Below, piece by piece: positions 34,566 to 45,000 of a stretch of 64,000 nucleotides of DNA. Origin of the DNA: UKL13-2 sp947085425. Lineage in GTDB: Bacteria > Pseudomonadota > Gammaproteobacteria > Burkholderiales > Usitatibacteraceae. The DNA lies in NCBI GenBank assembly GCA_947085425.1, contig CAMTWK010000015.1, forward strand, positions 140,188-204,187. The letters run 5' to 3'. The notes under the pieces were generated by a model. The model had not been told where the DNA came from and did no database searches. It was given only the letters and a program-made list of their open reading frames with translations. Made by a program: the position numbers and the translations under genes. The stretch's first letter is position 1. Each line of letters begins with the position of its first letter.

Positions 34566-37499
34566 TTATTGACAGGCCTCACATTCCGGATCGGTGATCG
34601 AACAAAATTTCGCGCCCTCGGCGGCACCGTCACCGGCGCCCGCACTGCCCACATTGGCGCTTTGTGCCGATGCACCCTGCGTAAATCCACCGCCAATGGC
34701 GACCGCATTCAGTTCACCACCACGACCGGTTGATTTTTCAGCCGATGTTGCGGCCATGGTGCGCAGGTAGTAGGTGGTTTTGAGGCCACGAATCCATGCC
34801 AGCTTGTAGGTGTCGTCGAGTTTTTTGCCCGACGCACCGGCCATGTAGATGTTGAGCGACTGCGCCTGATCGATCCACTTCTGGCGGCGTGATGCGGCCT
34901 CGATCACCCACTTGGTATCGACCTCAAACGCGGTTGCGTAGAGTGTGCGCAATTCAGCGGGAATACGATCTATTTGGCCCAACGCGCCATCAAAATATTT
35001 GATGTCGGCCACCATCACTTCGTCCCACAAACCGCGCGATTTCAGATCGCGCACCAGGTAGTCGTTGACGACGGTGAATTCACCAGACAGATTCGATTTC
35101 ACAAACAAATTTTGGTAGGTCGGCTCGATACACGCCGACACACCAACTATGTTGGAAATGGTGGCGGTCGGGGCAATGGCGACACAATTGGAATTGCGCA
35201 TGCCGTGCTGACGAATGCGGGCGCGCAAGGCATCCCAATCCATCGACGACGACATATCCACTTCAACGTAACCACCGCGTTCTTCGCGCAACAAATTCAG
35301 TGAATCCTGCGGCAGGATGCCACGATCCCACAATGAACCCTTGTAGGTTGAATAGGCACCACGCTCTTCGGCCAATTGGGTCGATGCCCAGTAGGCGTAA
35401 TAACAAACCGCTTCCATCGAACGATCGGCAAATTCCACCGCCGCTTGGGACGCATACGGAATACGCTGCTCGTGCAAACAATCCTGGAAGGCCATGATGC
35501 CCAAGCCCACCGGACGGTGTTTCAGATTGGAGTTGCGCGCCTTGGCGACGGCGTAATAATTAATGTCGATAACGTTATCGAGCATGCGCATGGCGGTGGT
35601 AATGGTGCGTTTTAGTTTGTCGTGGTCGAGTACTTTTTTACCACTGTCGTTGCCAACCCCGTCTTTCATGTGCGCAACCAGATTGACCGAGCCCAAATTA
35701 CACACGGCGATTTCACTCTCGTTGGTATTGAGGGTGATTTCGGTACACAGGTTGGACGAGTGCACCACACCGATGTGGTTTTGTGGTGAACGAATATTGC
35801 ACGGGTCCTTAAACGTAATCCAAGGATGGCCGGTTTCAAACAACATCGACAACATCTTGCGCCACAAGGTCAACGCCGGGATTTTTTTCGATGGCTTGAT
35901 TTCACCACGCTCCGCCAGTTCTTCGTAGCGGGTGTAGGCAACTTCAAATTCTTTGCCGAATTTTTCGTGCAAATCCGGTGTGGTCGATGGCGAAAACAGT
36001 GTCCAATCGCCGCCCTCCATCACACGCCGCATAAACAAATCAGGAATCCAATTGGCGGTGTTCATGTCGTGGGTACGACGCCGATCGTCACCGGTATTTT
36101 TGCGCAGTTCCAAAAATTCTTCGATGTCCAAATGCCAGGTTTCCAGATAGGCGCAAACCGCGCCCTTGCGTTTGCCACCCTGATTCACGGCCACTGCCGT
36201 GTCATTCACAACCTTCAGGAACGGCACCACACCTTGCGATTTGCCATTGGTGCCTTTGATATAACTACCAAGTGCACGCACCGGTGTCCAATCGTTGCCC
36301 AGACCGCCGGCAAACTTCGACAACAGGGCATTTTCTTTGAGTGCCTCGTAAATACCTTCGAGGTCGTCGGACACGGTGGTCAAATAACAGCTCGATAACT
36401 GCGAACGGCGGGTACCGGAATTAAACAGGGTTGGTGTCGACGACATAAAGTCAAAGGTCGACAAAATATTGTAGAACTCGATCGCGCGGGTTTCACGATC
36501 AACTTCACCCAGCGCCAGTCCCATTGCCACCCGCATATAAAACGCCTGCGGCAATTCGATGCGGGTTTCCTGGATATGAATGAAATACCGGTCGTACAGG
36601 GTCTGCAAACCCAGATAGGTGAATTGGGTATCACGCTCGGCATTGAGTGCTGCGCCCAAACGCGCCAGGTCGTAGTGCCCCATACGCTCGTCGAGCAATT
36701 CGGCTTGCACACCTTTTTTGATGTACTGCGGAAAATATTCGGCATAACGTGTCGCCATGTCGGCCTGGCTGACTTCTTCACCGAGAATTTCGCGGCGAAT
36801 CGAATGCATCAGCAAGCGGGAGGTGACTTTGTTATAGGCCGGGTCGCGCTCAATCATGGCGCGTGAGGTCATGGTGGCGGCTTTAAATACTTCATCAATC
36901 GGCACGCCGTCGTAGAGATCGCGCAAGGTGCCGTCAAAAATTAGTTTTGGATTGACAAAATTACCCAAGCCATCACAGGCGGAATCGATCAATGCTGTCA
37001 ACGCGGCGACATCAAGCGGACGTTTTTTGCCGGCGATCAATACGTTAATGGCGGCGACGCCCGCCAGCGTGTCCTGTGACTTTGCAGCCTTCTCGGCGGC
37101 GCGTTCACCATTACGTTTCTCGCGGTACAACACATACGAACGGGCGACCTCGTGGGCACCGCCACGCATCAGCGCCAATTCAACCTGATCCTGCACATCT
37201 TCAATGTGAAACGTGCCGCCGGACGGCTTGTGACGCAATAAAGCGTGCACCACCGCAGCGGTGGATTGCTGCACTTGATCACGCATACGCGCCGACGCGG
37301 CTTCCTGGCTGCCATTTACGGCAATAAACGCCTTGGTCACGGCAACGGCAATCTTTTGCGGTTCGAACGACGCCACAGCGCCATTCCGACGAATAATCTT
37401 GTAGTCCATGTAACGCGATTCAACCGAATCAGTGTTGCCGGTGGATAACTTTGGGTTGACGAGCGGATTCACCGGATCAATGTCGGCACCGAGTCTCAT
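34566..37499 (-). CDS. nrdA: Ribonucleoside-diphosphate reductase alpha subunit, class Ia
   Basis: A 977-residue catalytic subunit with an N-terminal ATP-cone (about 31-125) that senses ATP/dATP. Active-site features: the disulfide Cys in LSSCYLTTV, the thiyl Cys in SSNLCTEITLN with the partner Cys in AVCNLGSVNL, the Tyr pair for radical transfer in TTYYLRT, and the C-terminal redox tail CSITDPECEACQ. It reduces NDPs to dNDPs with NrdB. It is longer than the 761-residue E. coli protein but in line with betaproteobacterial homologues. The 668-nt region upstream contains DnaA-box and NrdR-box-like sites. Confidence 0.96.
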   Translation of the reverse strand: MRLGADIDPVNPLVNPKLSTGNTDSVESRYMDYKIIRRNGAVASFEPQKIAVAVTKAFIAVNGSQEAASARMRDQVQQSTAAVVHALLRHKPSGGTFHIEDVQDQVELALMRGGAHEVARSYVLYREKRNGERAAEKAAKSQDTLAGVAAINVLIAGKKRPLDVAALTALIDSACDGLGNFVNPKLIFDGTLRDLYDGVPIDEVFKAATMTSRAMIERDPAYNKVTSRLLMHSIRREILGEEVSQADMATRYAEYFPQYIKKGVQAELLDERMGHYDLARLGAALNAERDTQFTYLGLQTLYDRYFIHIQETRIELPQAFYMRVAMGLALGEVDRETRAIEFYNILSTFDFMSSTPTLFNSGTRRSQLSSCYLTTVSDDLEGIYEALKENALLSKFAGGLGNDWTPVRALGSYIKGTNGKSQGVVPFLKVVNDTAVAVNQGGKRKGAVCAYLETWHLDIEEFLELRKNTGDDRRRTHDMNTANWIPDLFMRRVMEGGDWTLFSPSTTPDLHEKFGKEFEVAYTRYEELAERGEIKPSKKIPALTLWRKMLSMLFETGHPWITFKDPCNIRSPQNHIGVVHSSNLCTEITLNTNESEIAVCNLGSVNLVAHMKDGVGNDSGKKVLDHDKLKRTITTAMRMLDNVIDINYYAVAKARNSNLKHRPVGLGIMAFQDCLHEQRIPYASQAAVEFADRSMEAVCYYAYWASTQLAEERGAYSTYKGSLWDRGILPQDSLNLLREERGGYVEVDMSSSMDWDALRARIRQHGMRNSNCVAIAPTATISNIVGVSACIEPTYQNLFVKSNLSGEFTVVNDYLVRDLKSRGLWDEVMVADIKYFDGALGQIDRIPAELRTLYATAFEVDTKWVIEAASRRQKWIDQAQSLNIYMAGASGKKLDDTYKLAWIRGLKTTYYLRTMAATSAEKSTGRGGELNAVAIGGGFTQGASAQSANVGSAGAGDGAAEGAKFCSITDPECEACQ

Positions 37500-37631
37500 G
37501 TGTTGTCTCCTGTGGTATCTATTTTTTTGTTTAATATCAATTACTTATCCCCGCAAAGCACTGAGAGTTGAATATTTCTGGCGAATTTCAGGCGTGCCTG
37601 ATATGCCGAGGACGGTGATGGTTGTAGACAG

Positions 37632-37697
37632 TTATCCACAACTAATCCACCGTGCGTCCCAACCTTTTGAGGGGGGTTAGGAACAGAAATATCCACA
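37632..37697 (-). promoter_or_regulatory. Two DnaA-box-like sites upstream of nrdA
   Basis: A perfect DnaA box TTATCCACA (37632-37640) and a one-mismatch copy ATATCCACA (37689-37697) lie in the same orientation 57 bp apart, 130-200 bp upstream of the nrdA start. In E. coli DnaA binds boxes upstream of nrdAB and couples dNTP supply to replication, so a similar control is plausible here. Confidence 0.55.
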
Positions 37698-37723
37698 AGA
37701 TGTAGTGTCCGCTTGGGGTAGCA

Positions 37724-37739
37724 ACACAATATATCGCGA
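37724..37739 (-). promoter_or_regulatory. NrdR-box-like site upstream of nrdA
   Basis: ACACAATATATCGCGA matches 13 of 16 positions of the NrdR consensus as I remember it (ACACwATATwTwGTGT), about 225 bp upstream of nrdA. NrdR boxes normally occur in pairs; I found no good partner, so this is tentative. Confidence 0.35.
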
Positions 37740-37830
37740 CAAACCAATGTGCAAGTGATATTTTTTTTTAGAGAAATCGCCTTAAAAATCAGCTTGTTAA
37801 AGCGCTGCAACCGGTCCTTTGCATGGAAAC

Positions 37831-37853
37831 AACTTCATGTAAAACATGAAGTT
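37831..37853. promoter_or_regulatory. Inverted repeat in the nrdA-dcd intergenic region
   Basis: AACTTCATG (37831-37839) and CATGAAGTT (37845-37853) are perfect 9-bp arms around a 5-nt loop, followed by TATAAAA. It may be an operator or hairpin. The remaining DNA between 37500 and 38167 shows no convincing gene. Confidence 0.35.
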
Positions 37854-38167
37854 TATAAAACCAAGAAATGATGGGCTTTTTGAGGCGAAAATGCTTGAAA
37901 TTGCACGTCAAATCAAGAGTTTCACGGCGACAATTTCACCATTTTTGGCATGCAATACGCTTGCTGGCCGGCTATTTACCAACGTTTGCAACGCCTTTGG
38001 TCTCGTGCGTCACGCCCGTCCGCCCCGGCAGCGATTTTGGCGGGCGGATTCGCACCAATAAACACAAAAGCATCCGGGCCGACCCGGCAACGGCAAAACA
38101 ACGCGGCGGCAAAACATCTGCGTTTGCTAAACTGCGTCTTTCGTTCGATCAATTCAAGAGGCGTGTA

Positions 38168-38734
38168 ATGAGCATCAAAAGTGACAAATGGATTCGCCGC
38201 ATGGCCACCGAACACAACATGATCGAGCCGTTTTCACCAGGGCAGATCCGCGAAGAAAACGGTCGCCGTATTGTCAGTTACGGCACCTCAAGCTACGGTT
38301 ACGACATCCGCTGCTCCAACGAGTTCAAGCTGTTCACCAACCTGAATTCAACGATTGTTGATCCGAAAAATTTTGATCCAAATTCATTCGTTGATATCAA
38401 CGCCGATTTTTGCATCATCCCACCCAACTCGTTTGCACTGGCGCGCACGGTGGAATATTTTCGAATCCCGCGCAATGTGATGACCATTTGCCTCGGCAAA
38501 TCCACCTATGCCCGCTGCGGCATTATTGTCAATGTCACGCCGTTTGAGCCGGAGTGGGAAGGATATGTCACGCTGGAATTTTCAAATACAACACCGCTGC
38601 CCGCAAAAATTTACGCAAACGAGGGCGTGGCCCAGGTATTGTTTTTTGAAAGCGACGAAGTATGTGAAACGTCCTACAAGGATCGGGGCGGCAAGTACCA
38701 AGGGCAATACGGCGTGACCTTGCCAAAAATGTAG
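38168..38734 (+). CDS. dcd: dCTP deaminase
   Basis: A 188-residue trimeric enzyme that deaminates dCTP to dUTP for thymidylate synthesis. Diagnostic stretches: SIKSDKWIRRM at the start, GTSSYGYDIRC, GKSTYARCGIIVNVTPFEPEWEG (with the catalytic Glu) and SYKDRGGKYQGQ. The length fits the family. I chose the ATG at 38168, where homology starts; the open frame upstream to 37868 is non-homologous. It is divergent from nrdA, both being dNTP-supply genes. Confidence 0.97.
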   Translation: MSIKSDKWIRRMATEHNMIEPFSPGQIREENGRRIVSYGTSSYGYDIRCSNEFKLFTNLNSTIVDPKNFDPNSFVDINADFCIIPPNSFALARTVEYFRIPRNVMTICLGKSTYARCGIIVNVTPFEPEWEGYVTLEFSNTTPLPAKIYANEGVAQVLFFESDEVCETSYKDRGGKYQGQYGVTLPKM

Positions 38735-38917
38735 CGGGAGTTTGCTCACTTGTTGGCCCTCTTGGTAAGAGGTGCACGGGTGAGCAGGTGAAATCGATGG
38801 GATTGTGGCAATCAAGCCGACTGCGCATTGGCTGGCGATATTGCTCCCGTGTTCACGCGTTCACCAAGTCCCCGTTCAACCATTCACTTTTTGCCACACA
38901 CCCATTCACTACAAACC

Positions 38918-40318
38918 ATGACCATTCGCTCCCGTTTTGCCCCCAGCCCAACCGGCTATCTTCATATTGGTGGCGCCCGCACCGCCTTGTTCGCGTGGGC
39001 GTTTGCCCGCCGGCTGGGAGGCACATTTATTCTGCGGATCGAGGATACCGATGTTGAGCGCTCAACACCGGCTGCGGTACAAGCGATTTTGGACGGCATG
39101 CAATGGCTTGGACTCGATTATGACGAAGGCCCATTCTTTCAAATGCAGCGGATGGCGCGCTACCAGGAGGTTTTGGTCGATATGCTCGCCAAGGGAACCG
39201 CTTATCACTGTTATATGCAGCCGACGGAATTGGATGCCTTGCGTGAATCACAAAGGGCGCGCGGTGAAAAACCCCGCTACGATGGCACCTGGCGACCCGC
39301 ACCCGGAAAAACGTTTCCGCCAATACCGGCCGGCCTTCAGCCGGTAATCCGATTTGCCAACCCGACGGGCGGCGTGGTCAGTTGGATCGACGCAGTCAAG
39401 GGCAAAATTGCCATCGCCAATGACGAATTGGATGATCTGATCATCGCCCGCGCCGACGGCACGCCGACTTACAATTTTTGTGTTTGTGTGGACGATTGGG
39501 ATATGAAAATCACCCACGTGATTCGCGGTGACGATCACGTCAATAACACACCACGGCAAATTAATATCCTCGCCGCAATGGGTGCGGCCATTCCGGTGTA
39601 TGCACATTTGTCGATGATTCTGGGCGACGACGGTCAAAAACTGTCAAAACGCCACGGTGCCGTGTCGGTGATGGATTACCCACAAAACGGTTATGTTCGT
39701 GACGCGGTGGTGAATTATTTGGCCCGTCTCGGCTGGTCGCATGGCGACAGTGAAATTTTTTCCATGGAAGAGTTTTGCCAATGGTTTGATCTCGACCACA
39801 TCACCCCGTCGGCGGCACAATTCAACACCGAAAAATTGAATTGGCTGAATCACGAATACATCAAAAAAATGCCCGTCGAGCAACTCGGCGGTTTGCTGAC
39901 GCCATTCCTGACCCAGACCGGAATTGACGTGACTAACGGCCCGTCGCCCGACTATGTGGCAGAGGCGTTGCGCGACCGGGCACAAACATTGGTGGAAATG
40001 GCGGCACAGGCGCATTATTTCTATGTGCGCCCGACCATCGAGTCATCACTGCTTTCTCAACACCTGGTCGATGCGGCCAAACCAGCCATTCACTCTTTGA
40101 TTGCAGAGTTACATCACGCGCAATGGCATAAGCCGGACCTGAGTATATTAATCAAGGCCAAAGTTGCTGCGCACGGCTTGAAGACACCGCAACTGATGAT
40201 GCCGCTGCGGGTCCTGCTGACCGGGCAGACGCAAACACCCGGCGTCGATACCATCATGGCGCTACTGGGAAGAGATGAAGTTCTGGCCCGGTTACAGCAG
40301 GTTGGCGGAAAATCTTAA
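38918..40318 (+). CDS. gltX: Glutamyl-tRNA synthetase
   Basis: A 466-residue class I synthetase. The HIGH-type motif is YLHIGGARTALF (residues 14-25), with the KMSKS-type motif in GQKLSKRHGAVS (about 245). The family start TIRSRFAPSPTG is present after the ATG at 38918. It charges tRNA-Glu, and a tRNA-Glu gene lies about 170 nt downstream. The C-terminal anticodon-binding helical part is complete (length close to E. coli GluRS, 471). Confidence 0.97.
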   Translation: MTIRSRFAPSPTGYLHIGGARTALFAWAFARRLGGTFILRIEDTDVERSTPAAVQAILDGMQWLGLDYDEGPFFQMQRMARYQEVLVDMLAKGTAYHCYMQPTELDALRESQRARGEKPRYDGTWRPAPGKTFPPIPAGLQPVIRFANPTGGVVSWIDAVKGKIAIANDELDDLIIARADGTPTYNFCVCVDDWDMKITHVIRGDDHVNNTPRQINILAAMGAAIPVYAHLSMILGDDGQKLSKRHGAVSVMDYPQNGYVRDAVVNYLARLGWSHGDSEIFSMEEFCQWFDLDHITPSAAQFNTEKLNWLNHEYIKKMPVEQLGGLLTPFLTQTGIDVTNGPSPDYVAEALRDRAQTLVEMAAQAHYFYVRPTIESSLLSQHLVDAAKPAIHSLIAELHHAQWHKPDLSILIKAKVAAHGLKTPQLMMPLRVLLTGQTQTPGVDTIMALLGRDEVLARLQQVGGKS

Positions 40319-40336
40319 AAATACACAATTTCGTAC

Positions 40337-40366
40337 TTGGCATTGAGCCGCTAATCACGCTATAAT
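40337..40366 (+). promoter_or_regulatory. Sigma-70 promoter of the tRNA pair
   Basis: TTGGCA (40337-40342) and a perfect TATAAT (40361-40366) are 18 bp apart, and the first tRNA starts 15 nt after the -10 box. Confidence 0.75.
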
Positions 40367-40381
40367 TTCGCTCTTGCCTGT

Positions 40382-40457
<76 letters not shown>

Positions 40458-40489
40458 CAAAATTTAAAAATCAGTAGTTTGACGACTGT

Positions 40490-40565
40490 GTCCCCATCGT
40501 CTAGAGGCCTAGGACATCGCCCTTTCACGGCGGTAACGCGAGTTCGAATCTCGCTGGGGACGCCA
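40490..40565 (+). tRNA. tRNA-Glu (anticodon TTC)
   Basis: A 76-nt cloverleaf ending in GCCA. Acceptor GTCCCCA pairs with TGGGGAC; the anticodon loop CTTTCAC gives TTC, and the T-arm GCGAG/CTCGC has loop TTCGAAT. It is 32 nt after tRNA-Ala, presumably in the same transcript, and is followed by a strong terminator. Confidence 0.96.
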
Positions 40566-40572
40566 AAAAATC

Positions 40573-40605
40573 AAGGGCTTAGTCAACCGACTAAGCCCTT
40601 TTTTT
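40573..40605 (+). terminator. Rho-independent terminator after the tRNA genes
   Basis: AAGGGCTTAGTC (40573-40584) and GACTAAGCCCTT (40589-40600) form a perfect 12-bp stem with a 4-nt loop, followed by a T run. Confidence 0.93.
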
Positions 40606-40717
40606 GTTATCGTGCCATGACCCGTCAAGCATTTAATACATAGCCGCACGAGTCGCACAACTTGAATACCCCTTCCCCACTGATTTTTCAGCCATTCACT
40701 TATCTGAGACCAGCCCA

Positions 40718-42061
40718 ATGAATATTTCCAAGCCAAGTCGTTTGATCACGTCCCTGTCCGTTTCCTTATCGCTGGCAGCTGTGGGTGGCATTTTGGCCCT
40801 ATCCACCCCGGCGGCGGTGTACGCACAAAAGGCAGACGCGGCTGCCACGACCGACGCAAGCAAAGACACCCTGCGACCTGAAGTCGCTAAATTATTGGTT
40901 GCCGCCCAGGAAAAACTACAAGCGAAACAGTACGTCGAAGCGCTCGCCAAAATTGCCGACGTCGACCTGATCGCCAACAAAACACCATACGAAAATTTTG
41001 TCATGGAACGGATGCGCGGCGCATCCGCCCTGGCCGTCAAACAATATGCCGTTGCCGCGAAATCGTTCGAATTTGTTTTTGCAACCGGCCGCCTGAGCGC
41101 AACGGATCGCGGCATCTATGCAGAGGCTGTAACCGGCGCGTATTACAACCTCAAGGACTACAAACAAGCCGCAATCTGGGCGGCAAGAGCACTCAAGGAA
41201 GGGGCTACCCAGGCGCAAACCCGGCAAATTTTGATTCAATCGCTGTTTCTTGCCAATGACTTTGCCACCGCCAAGACGGAAGTGGATGCAGCCATTGCGG
41301 CCGATGAAAAGGCTGGGATAACCGTGTCGGAAGATTTGCTCAAAATGCTCGGCCGCATTGCACTGAAACAAGATGACATGGTCGCATACGCGGGCGCGTT
41401 GGAAAAACTGGTCGTCCTGTACCCAAATAGCGGCTATTGGGCGGATTTAATCGGGCGCGTCGGGGCCAATCCAGCGATAACGGATCGTTATATGTTGGAT
41501 TTTTTCCGTCTGCAAATGGCACTGGGCGAAACGCTGACGATTTCTCAATATGTTTTTCTTGCCCAACACGCCATGCAAGCCGGCTTCCCAATTGAAGCAC
41601 GGCAGATCCTCGATAAAGGTTTCACTGAAGGGGTATTGGGCAACAATCCCGAACATAAAAAATTGCGCGACAAAGCCGCCAAGGATGCCGAAGACGACAT
41701 CAAAAATATGGCGCGCCTTGCCGCCGAGGCCGAGAAAGGCACCGAGGGACCGGCATTATTTAACGCCGGTCTTAATACCTTTTTGAACGGCGACCGGAAT
41801 AAAGGCATTGCCATGATGGCGCAGGGTATCAAACGTCCCGGAATCAAGCGCCTTGAGGATGCCAAATTGCGGTTGGGCATAAGTTACGCATTACACGGCG
41901 AGCGCGCCAAAGCGGTCGAAATTCTGTCTACGGTTACCGGCAACGAAGGCATCACGGACGCCGCCCGATTGTGGCGTGCGTTTGCAAAACAGTCGGTCCC
42001 GGCTGCGCCGCCTGCAACGGCACCAACCCCGTCGTCATCGGCACCGGCGGCGGTCAAATAA
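40718..42061 (+). CDS. Exported TPR-like repeat protein
   Basis: A 447-residue protein with a signal peptide (cleavage after AVYAQ, about residue 36). The rest is helical with TPR-like repeats: KLLVAAQEKLQAKQYVEALAK, GAYYNLKDYKQAAIWAARAL, and GISYALHGERAKAVEILSTV. The C-terminus is Ala/Pro/Ser-rich. It is probably a periplasmic scaffold for protein-protein contacts. It is convergent with the large hybrid kinase, whose stop codon is 13 nt away. Confidence 0.75.
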   Translation: MNISKPSRLITSLSVSLSLAAVGGILALSTPAAVYAQKADAAATTDASKDTLRPEVAKLLVAAQEKLQAKQYVEALAKIADVDLIANKTPYENFVMERMRGASALAVKQYAVAAKSFEFVFATGRLSATDRGIYAEAVTGAYYNLKDYKQAAIWAARALKEGATQAQTRQILIQSLFLANDFATAKTEVDAAIAADEKAGITVSEDLLKMLGRIALKQDDMVAYAGALEKLVVLYPNSGYWADLIGRVGANPAITDRYMLDFFRLQMALGETLTISQYVFLAQHAMQAGFPIEARQILDKGFTEGVLGNNPEHKKLRDKAAKDAEDDIKNMARLAAEAEKGTEGPALFNAGLNTFLNGDRNKGIAMMAQGIKRPGIKRLEDAKLRLGISYALHGERAKAVEILSTVTGNEGITDAARLWRAFAKQSVPAAPPATAPTPSSSAPAAVK

Positions 42062-42073
42062 CTCTGCGGGGCG

Positions 42074-45000
42074 TTAAGGCGTCGGCGGCGGGTCATTCAG
42101 CCAGTGTTGCAATGCCGCCTCTGCTTCATAAAAATTCCGGGTGATCTGCTCATATAACGCGTCGAGCTGACCCCGGGTTGGAGTTGCCGCCACCGTTGGC
42201 GGCACACCTGATTTGTGTGTCAACTGGCGCGCGGCCATTTCCAGGTCTTTGCAACTTGCCGCGACGCGTGGAAATCCGACACTGGCAGACGCGCCACGCA
42301 AACTGTGCGCGGTATCGCCGAGCAATTCCCAATTGCCGTCCGCCAAACAAGACGCAATCAAACGTAATCGTTCGCGCGATTTGGTCTTGAACAATTCAAT
42401 CAGGCCGTTTGCGCCGGACTCGGTTCCGTCAATACCACCCGATGGTAAGCCACGCAAATCTTCCAATTGCTCAACGTCAAGAACAGGCACCGCTGGCTCG
42501 CCGGGTGGATTTAAGTCCGCGCGGGCGTCGTTATTACTGGCGGCAGCAACGGCAACCCGCTGTGCGATGGATGTGAACAAAACAGGGGTCTGCGGACCAC
42601 TGTTGCCCGTGGCTTTTCGAGGGACCACCCGCAACAACAACGATACCAAATCTTTGCGGCGAATCGGCTTGGAAATATAGTCGTCCATGCCTTCATTCAA
42701 ATAGTGTTCGCGATCACCGGCAAGGGCATGCGCGGTCATGGCAACAATCGGGATAACCGGCAATCGTATGGCGGAGTCGGCATGATGAAAGGCCTTTTTA
42801 ATGACGCGCATGGCGCCGACACCATCCAACACCGGCATATGAATATCCATCAACACGATGTCAAACGGATCGTCACCGTTTTGTTGCTTAAGCACAGCAT
42901 CCACCGCCGCCTGTCCATCCGTTACCGTGGTCACGCGATGTCCCAGCCGCCGGATCATTCCTTCAATCACACGCTGATTCACCTCATTGTCTTCGGCCAC
43001 CAGGATGTTGATCGTGTTGTCGGTATTTCCGTCCGGCGGCAAGGTCGACTTGGTAACGACTATTTTTTGTGTCGCAGGCCACCCCGTAAGGGTACTTTCC
43101 GGCCCTCGCGTTTTAAAACTTGTTTCGTAAACCGGCGAGGGGGTGAACGGTCTGGTTGCAACGTCGCTATTACCTTGACGGGTTGCGGCACGCATTAATA
43201 CATCAAACATACGTGCCCTTCCCGACGGACGCAACACCAACATGTCATGTCGCAACGGCGCAAAGCCATACAAATGCGCCAGCTCGGCACGCGACAAATA
43301 GGACATCAGCACAACCGACAGCTTGCTCTGTGCTGCGGACAACCGGCGCGCGTCTTCTTGCTCGACAGCCGTCTTGAGCGCAATTGACTCCACTGTCGGC
43401 AGCAACGTGTCCGTCACCAAAATATCAATGGCTCGGTTGTTCCGGTGCGCGGCGCCAAGCAGATCAGCGGCACCGGCCGGTGCCACCGCCTCGACATCCA
43501 GACCCCAGGTTAGATAACGATTTGCGGCGGCGACACGGCGGCGCGCATTGTTATCCACAAGCAATAACCGCCTCCCCAAAAATTCCGGCACGGCTTTTTG
43601 CATATACCGTTTCTGCGGCCCCGCCGCCTGTATGGTCAAGATGCTGAACGAAAAAACCGAGCCCTGTCCTTCCACACTCGCCAACGATACCTCTCCGCCC
43701 ATTAATGACACCAGCCGTTTCACAATCGCCAAACCCAGCCCTGTGCCGCCATATTTACGCGTGGTGGATGCATCAACTTGCGTAAACGGCTGGAATAATT
43801 GTTGAATACGCTCGGCAGGAATACCAATGCCAGTGTCAATCACCTGCACCGTTAACCGCACTTTTCCATCGTCGCTTTCCTCCCCCTTCATGGCCAGGGT
43901 GATTTCACCTTTTTCAGTAAATTTGATGGCGTTAGACAATAGATTCATCAGAATTTGCCGGAGCCGTGTCGCATCGCCTATAACATAGTCTGGAATGTCA
44001 TTGCCAATATCCCAGACCAGCTCGAGCTTCTTTTCGCGCGCCTTCTCTGCCACCAATTCAAACGTTTCCTCAACCAGGCTGATGACTTCCACGGGCACGG
44101 ACTCGAGCGTCATATGGCCGGACTCTATCTTTGAAAAATCGAGCACGTCGTCGATGAGTCTAAGCAAAGTATCGCCCGAGGCGCGAATCAAACGAATATA
44201 GTCGTGCTGCTCGTCGTTTAATTCGGTATCTGCCAACAACGAGGTCATGCCCAACACTCCATTCATCGGCGTACGAATTTCGTGGCTCATTGTGGCCAGA
44301 AACGCCTCCTTGGCGCGCGCTGCTTCCATCACACGCAGGTTTGCCTCAATCAGTTTTAATTCGGCCTCGCGGCGTTCGGTGACGTCGACAATCGAGCCGA
44401 CAAATCTGACGGCGATATTTCGGTTATCAAATTGCGCAACACCACGAATGCGCAACCACATGTGTCCGGAGCGATATCGCAGTGCCCTGCATTCAACGTC
44501 CAAATAGGGTGTTTGCCCGTGCAGATGCCCCAACAATTGCTGGTGAAACAACTCCACATCGTCCGGATGGATCCAATCTTTCCAAGTCAATGTTTGGTGC
44601 AGATCATCGGGTCCAAAGCCCAGAATTTCACGAAACCGTTCGGAATAGTATTGGTTGCCAGCCGGATCAAAATCAACGTCAAGAATGCCCTGTTGTGAAG
44701 ACCGGATCACCAGATCAAGCTGCTCTTGCTGTTTCGCCACTTCACGTTCGAGTTGTTTTACAAGTGTCACATCTGTAACCGTGCCAATAATTCCATCGAC
44801 CGTGCCATCCGCCCGACGCACAACCTGCTTGGCAACAATCGTCGGAATTTCCCGCCCGTTGGCATCAACCACAAAAGCCTCGCGTGCTTCAAATCCGCCA
44901 GCCGATGCAAATACGTCTGCATCAAAATTTCCCTCGGCATCCGCGATCAATGGCGCCTGAAATTCGCGACTGGTTTTACCAAGTACATCCAGCCGGTCAC

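Noticed and set aside
37681..37700. Second NrdR box near AAATATCC
   Set aside because: Aligned on its ATAT core it matches the consensus poorly; the same stretch fits a DnaA box better.
37846..38061. 71-codon frame in the nrdA-dcd intergenic region
   Set aside because: No ribosome binding site, no recognisable protein features; the region looks regulatory.
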